From Mycobacterium sp. 3519A (GTDB lineage Bacteria > Actinomycetota > Actinomycetes > Mycobacteriales > Mycobacteriaceae): a stretch of 64,000 bases of DNA. Location of the stretch: the NCBI RefSeq assembly GCF_900240945.1, contig NZ_OESG01000014.1, positions 124,001-188,000 on the forward strand, given 5' to 3'. The notes beneath the pieces are model-generated. The model had not been told where the DNA came from. It saw only the letters and a list, made by a program, of their open reading frames with translations, and did no database searches. Positions within the stretch are counted from its first letter, which is position 1. Every line of letters starts with the position of its first letter. This document shows, one piece after another, positions 61,434 to 64,000 of this stretch. The position numbers were made by a program, and so were the translations under genes.

Positions 61434-62384
61434 TTGAACACAGTGGGCGTTCCGGTAATCGCGGCGCCACCGCAGCCGGCCACGCCGCGCCGCGAACGCG
61501 TCAGGGGGCTGTGGCCGGTGCTGGCCGCGCCCGGAATCATCTGGCTGCTGCTGTGTTTCGTCTTCCCGCTGTACGTGGTGCTGTGCATCGTGTTCGGTCA
61601 GGTCGACCCGCTGTTCCGCACACCCGTCCCGGTGTGGAATCCGTTGCAGTGGAACCCGACGCAGTTCACGTTTGTGCTGACCCACATCGCCGGCGCCGAC
61701 GGCATCTTCGGCGCCGCGCTGTTGCGCACCGCGGTGTTCGTGGTGACCGCCAGCTGCCTGTGTCTGCTGATCGCGTTCCCGGTCGCCTATTACGTGGCCC
61801 GGTTGTCTGGCAGGCGCAAGGGTCTGCTGCTGGCGCTGCTGATCGCACCGTTCTGGATCAGCTACATGATGCGAATGTTCGCGTGGGTCAACCTTCTTCA
61901 GAACGACGGCATCGTGAACAAGGTGCTGTCCTTCGGTGGACTGTTCGACGTCGGCGTGATCTGGCTGACCGGCCAGCCGGTGGTGGTGATACTCGGCCTG
62001 GTGTACGGATACGTGCCGTACATGATCCTTCCGCTCTACGCCGGGCTCGATCGGCTGCCTCAGCCGGTGCTCGAAGCGTCGCGTGACCTTGGCGCAGACC
62101 GGTTTTCGTCGTTCTGGCGCGTAACGCTGCCGTTGTGCAGGCCGACGATCCTGGCCGCGGTGCTGTTGACCTGCCTGCCGATGCTCGGCGACTACTTCAC
62201 CAGCGACATGCTGTCGGCCTCACCCAAGACGGCGATGGTCGGCAATCTGATCAACGACAGTGTGCAAGCGCCCGGGCGGACCGGCCAGGCGGGTGCCTTT
62301 GTGATGCTCGTGTTCCTGGTGGCGCTGCTGCCGATGCTCTACTACCTCCGGGTGACGTCGCGCCGTGACGAGGTGGCAGTCTGA
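61434..62384 (+). CDS. Polyamine-type ABC permease 1 (PotB-like)
   Basis: 316 residues from a TTG at 61434; a GTG at 61443 is an equally good start. Six membrane helices, the first at about 25-48 (LWPVLAAPGIIWLLLCFVFPLYVVL). BPD_transp_1 features: IAFPVAYYVARLSGRRKGLLLALLIAPFWISYMMRMFAW and the ATPase-coupling EAA loop EASRDLGADRFSSFWRVTLPLCRPTILAAV at about 210-240. It pairs with the PotC-like permease, whose ATG overlaps its TGA by one base. The GC-rich repeat lies right before the start. Confidence 0.88.
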   Translation: MNTVGVPVIAAPPQPATPRRERVRGLWPVLAAPGIIWLLLCFVFPLYVVLCIVFGQVDPLFRTPVPVWNPLQWNPTQFTFVLTHIAGADGIFGAALLRTAVFVVTASCLCLLIAFPVAYYVARLSGRRKGLLLALLIAPFWISYMMRMFAWVNLLQNDGIVNKVLSFGGLFDVGVIWLTGQPVVVILGLVYGYVPYMILPLYAGLDRLPQPVLEASRDLGADRFSSFWRVTLPLCRPTILAAVLLTCLPMLGDYFTSDMLSASPKTAMVGNLINDSVQAPGRTGQAGAFVMLVFLVALLPMLYYLRVTSRRDEVAV

Positions 62385-63271
62385 TGGCCCGAGCGAAATC
62401 ACCTGTCGCGTGGTGGAACGATCCGTGGCGGCCGCCGCGTTTTCTGGTCGGCATCACCGTCGGTTACCTGGTGTGGTCGCTGCTGCCGGTGGCCATCGCG
62501 GTGCTGTATTCGTTCAACAACGGCCGGTCCCGCACGACGTGGCAGGGCTTTTCGTTGCGGTGGTATTGGGGCGACAAAACACTGTCCGTCTGGCACAACG
62601 ACGCGTTGCACACCGCGCTGCTGCAGACGCTCAAACTGGGTGTGGTCACCACGCTGATCACTGTCCCGCTGGGGGTGCTGTTCGCGATCGGCATCGACCG
62701 CTGGCGGGGCAGGCTGCCCGCCGGGGCGAACTTCCTGATGCTGATCTCGTTCGTGTTGCCTGAGGTGCTGCTGGCCGTCGCGCTGCTGTTCGTGGTCACC
62801 ACGATCGCGTTGCCCGTCGAGTTGGGCACCACCGCGCAGGTGATCGGGCTGGTCACCTTCCAGGTGTCCTACCCCGCGGTGCTGGTGCGGGCACGGTTGG
62901 CGACCATCGGCCCGCAATACGAGGAAGCGGCAATGGATCTCGGAGCTTCGGCCATCGGTGCGCTGCGACGGATCATCCTGCCGATGCTGATGCCCGCGAT
63001 CTTCGCCAGCACCGTGCTGGTGTTCGCCGACGTCATCGACGACTTCGTGCTGGTGCGGTACCTGTCCGGCGACGCGGCCACCGAGCCGGTGTCGGTGAAG
63101 ATCTACAACACCGCGCGCGGCGCGCCGACGCCTGCACTCAACGCGCTGGCGTCCCTGCTGCTGCTGGCCGCGTTGACGGCGGTGGTGATCGGGTTCCTGG
63201 TGTACCGGTACCTGACCCGTGGCGACACCACCGAGGACCGCGGGATCGGAGCGTTCGCGGGCGAAGCCTGA
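62384..63271 (+). CDS. Polyamine-type ABC permease 2 (PotC-like)
   Basis: 295 residues, starting by TGATG overlap with the PotB-like gene. Six membrane helices; the periplasmic loop after helix 1 has NNGRSRTTWQGFSLRWYWG, a PotC hallmark (FNxSRxxxxWxGFSxxWY). The coupling loop EEAAMDLGASAIGALRRIILPMLMPAI is at about 184-210, and DVIDDFVLVRYLSGDAATEPVSVKIYNTARG follows as in PotC. A cytoplasmic C-terminus of about 20 residues ends the protein. With the PotB- and PotD-like proteins and the ATPase it completes an importer. Confidence 0.9.
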   Translation: MARAKSPVAWWNDPWRPPRFLVGITVGYLVWSLLPVAIAVLYSFNNGRSRTTWQGFSLRWYWGDKTLSVWHNDALHTALLQTLKLGVVTTLITVPLGVLFAIGIDRWRGRLPAGANFLMLISFVLPEVLLAVALLFVVTTIALPVELGTTAQVIGLVTFQVSYPAVLVRARLATIGPQYEEAAMDLGASAIGALRRIILPMLMPAIFASTVLVFADVIDDFVLVRYLSGDAATEPVSVKIYNTARGAPTPALNALASLLLLAALTAVVIGFLVYRYLTRGDTTEDRGIGAFAGEA

Positions 63272-63279
63272 GACCAGCG

Positions 63280-63289
63280 CACATATGTG
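63280..63289. promoter_or_regulatory. Palindrome CACATATGTG upstream of the [2Fe-2S] gene
   Basis: A perfect 10-bp palindrome in the 70-bp spacer between the PotC-like gene and the [2Fe-2S] protein gene, about 53 bp before the GTG start. It could be an operator for the molybdenum hydroxylase genes, but a short palindrome of this kind is weak evidence. Confidence 0.3.
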
Positions 63290-63341
63290 TTTGGTATGCG
63301 TTTTGGCTGATTCACAGCATGCCTGCATAGCGTTGGACGAC

Positions 63342-63920
63342 GTGGTTGAACTCAACCGGAGAACGTTTGTCGGAGCATCGATAGCGGTCGGCGGCGTGGT
63401 GGCGACGGCCCCGTTGCTGGCAGGTTGTGGTGAAGACGAACAGGCAAACACCGCCACGACGACGAAGGTGCGGTTACGCATCAACGGGGAAGACCGCGAG
63501 ATCGAGGTGGACAACCGTTCGTCGCTGCTCGACACGTTGCGGGAGCGCGCGAACCTGCCCGGCACCAAGAAGGGCTGCGATCAGGGCGCCTGCGGCGCAT
63601 GCACGATTCACGTCAACGGGCAGCGCGTCGTGTCCTGTCTGACACTCGCGGTGATGCACGACGGTGCGGAGATCACCACCATCGAGGGCCTGGAACGCAA
63701 CGGCAGGCTGCATGCCCTCCAGCAGGCGTTCATCGACGAGGACGCGTTCCAGTGCGGCTACTGCACGTCCGGGCAGATCATGTCCGGGATCGGCTGTATC
63801 AAGGAGGGCCACACCGGATCCCCCGCCGAGATCCGCGAATGGATGAGCGGCAACATCTGCCGGTGCGGCGCCTACACCAACATCGTCACCGCGGTCGCGA
63901 ACGCGGCCCGCGACGCGTAG
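63342..63920 (+). CDS. [2Fe-2S] subunit of a molybdenum hydroxylase, Tat-exported (PaoA-like)
   Basis: 192 residues from a GTG at 63342; an ATG at 63285 would add 19 residues before the signal. A twin-arginine start NRRTFVGASIAVGG and lipobox-like LLAGC (Cys29) indicate export in folded form. Two iron-sulfur domains follow: plant-type CDQGACGAC with VVSC (Cys79, 84, 87, 99) and the C-terminal FQCGYCTSGQIMSG with GNICRCGAY. This is the small subunit of xanthine dehydrogenase-family enzymes; Tat signals occur in the PaoABC-type periplasmic aldehyde oxidoreductases. The next gene begins like the FAD subunit. Confidence 0.87.
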   Translation: MVELNRRTFVGASIAVGGVVATAPLLAGCGEDEQANTATTTKVRLRINGEDREIEVDNRSSLLDTLRERANLPGTKKGCDQGACGACTIHVNGQRVVSCLTLAVMHDGAEITTIEGLERNGRLHALQQAFIDEDAFQCGYCTSGQIMSGIGCIKEGHTGSPAEIREWMSGNICRCGAYTNIVTAVANAARDA

Positions 63921-63926
63921 GCCGCC

Positions 63927-64000
63927 GTGTTCCCGTTCAGCTTCACCAAGGCCTCCGACGAGTCGGCCGCGTTGGCGGCGGCCGGGCGCGGCGCCCGCTA
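63927..64000 (+). CDS. FAD-binding subunit of a molybdenum hydroxylase, start only
   Basis: A GTG at 63927, 6 bp after the [2Fe-2S] gene, opens a frame beginning MFPFSFTKASDESAALAAAG that runs off the window. The FxFxxxASDxxxAL pattern and its position after the small subunit fit the FAD-binding (CoxM/PaoB-like) subunit of xanthine dehydrogenase-type enzymes. Only about 24 residues are visible, so this rests mostly on gene order. Confidence 0.55.
   Translation, partial: MFPFSFTKASDESAALAAAGRGAR

Overview
This is high-GC actinobacterial DNA, almost certainly from a fast-growing Mycobacterium (Mycolicibacterium). Three things point there: the gene order AAA ATPase / LON-domain / GCS2 ligase / sodC / virR-like / DUF3263 / def / GNAT / xthA followed by thiC-thiD matches, from memory, the M. 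tuberculosis Rv0435c-Rv0421c region; there is a 13E12 (DUF222) remnant; and there are mycobacterial signatures such as leaderless GTG/ATG starts, a GjpA-like secreted protein and a terminator resembling the TRIT class. No rRNA, tRNA, CRISPR array or intact insertion sequence was seen.

Layout. 1-0.4 kb: end of a CDC48-like AAA ATPase. 0.4-17.5 kb: a block lying between that gene and its usual neighbour (the LON-domain gene), holding an SRPBCC/DUF1707 pair with a 13-bp inverted repeat, a NarL-type two-component system, a CBS protein plus ion transporter, a GjpA-like protein and a FAD monooxygenase (together bracketed by an exact 23-bp direct repeat), a cation/proton antiporter with an apparent ATC start, a TrkA protein, the full mrpA(B)CDEFG antiporter operon with a 12-codon coupling ORF, and a methyltransferase. 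17.5-23.2 kb: the conserved LON-GCS2-sodC-virR-DUF3263 / def-GNAT-xthA core. 23.2-28.3 kb: 13E12 remnant, acyltransferase, fatty acyl-CoA ligase, MFS exporter. 28.4-32.8 kb: TPP riboswitch, thiC, thiD, hydrolase and two septum-formation-type membrane proteins, the second frameshifted. 32.8-43.7 kb: flavin monooxygenase, tandem-TetR regulator, small membrane proteins, APC, SulP and uracil/xanthine permeases, a condensation-fold acyltransferase and a glycine/proline repeat protein. 43.7-64 kb: a catabolic region.

The most interesting part is 43.7-64 kb. Three copies of one operator, GACTGA-N4-TCAGTC, lie in three divergent promoters (44.88, 56.76 and 60.10 kb). They tie together two acyl-CoA dehydrogenases, a DAO-type FAD oxidoreductase, an NDP-forming acyl-CoA synthetase, a phytoene-desaturase-like oxidoreductase, a BetI-type TetR regulator, a class III aminotransferase-fold protein and a polyamine-type ABC importer. 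A Tat-lipoprotein [2Fe-2S] subunit of a molybdenum hydroxylase follows. The aminotransferase-fold protein has Thr where the family has its PLP-binding Lys. This looks like an undescribed uptake-and-catabolism regulon for an amine- or carboxylate-containing compound; the substrate cannot be read from sequence. A xylose module (xylA, ROK regulator, xylFGH-type ABC importer, own operators) sits inside it and is ended by a strong hairpin.
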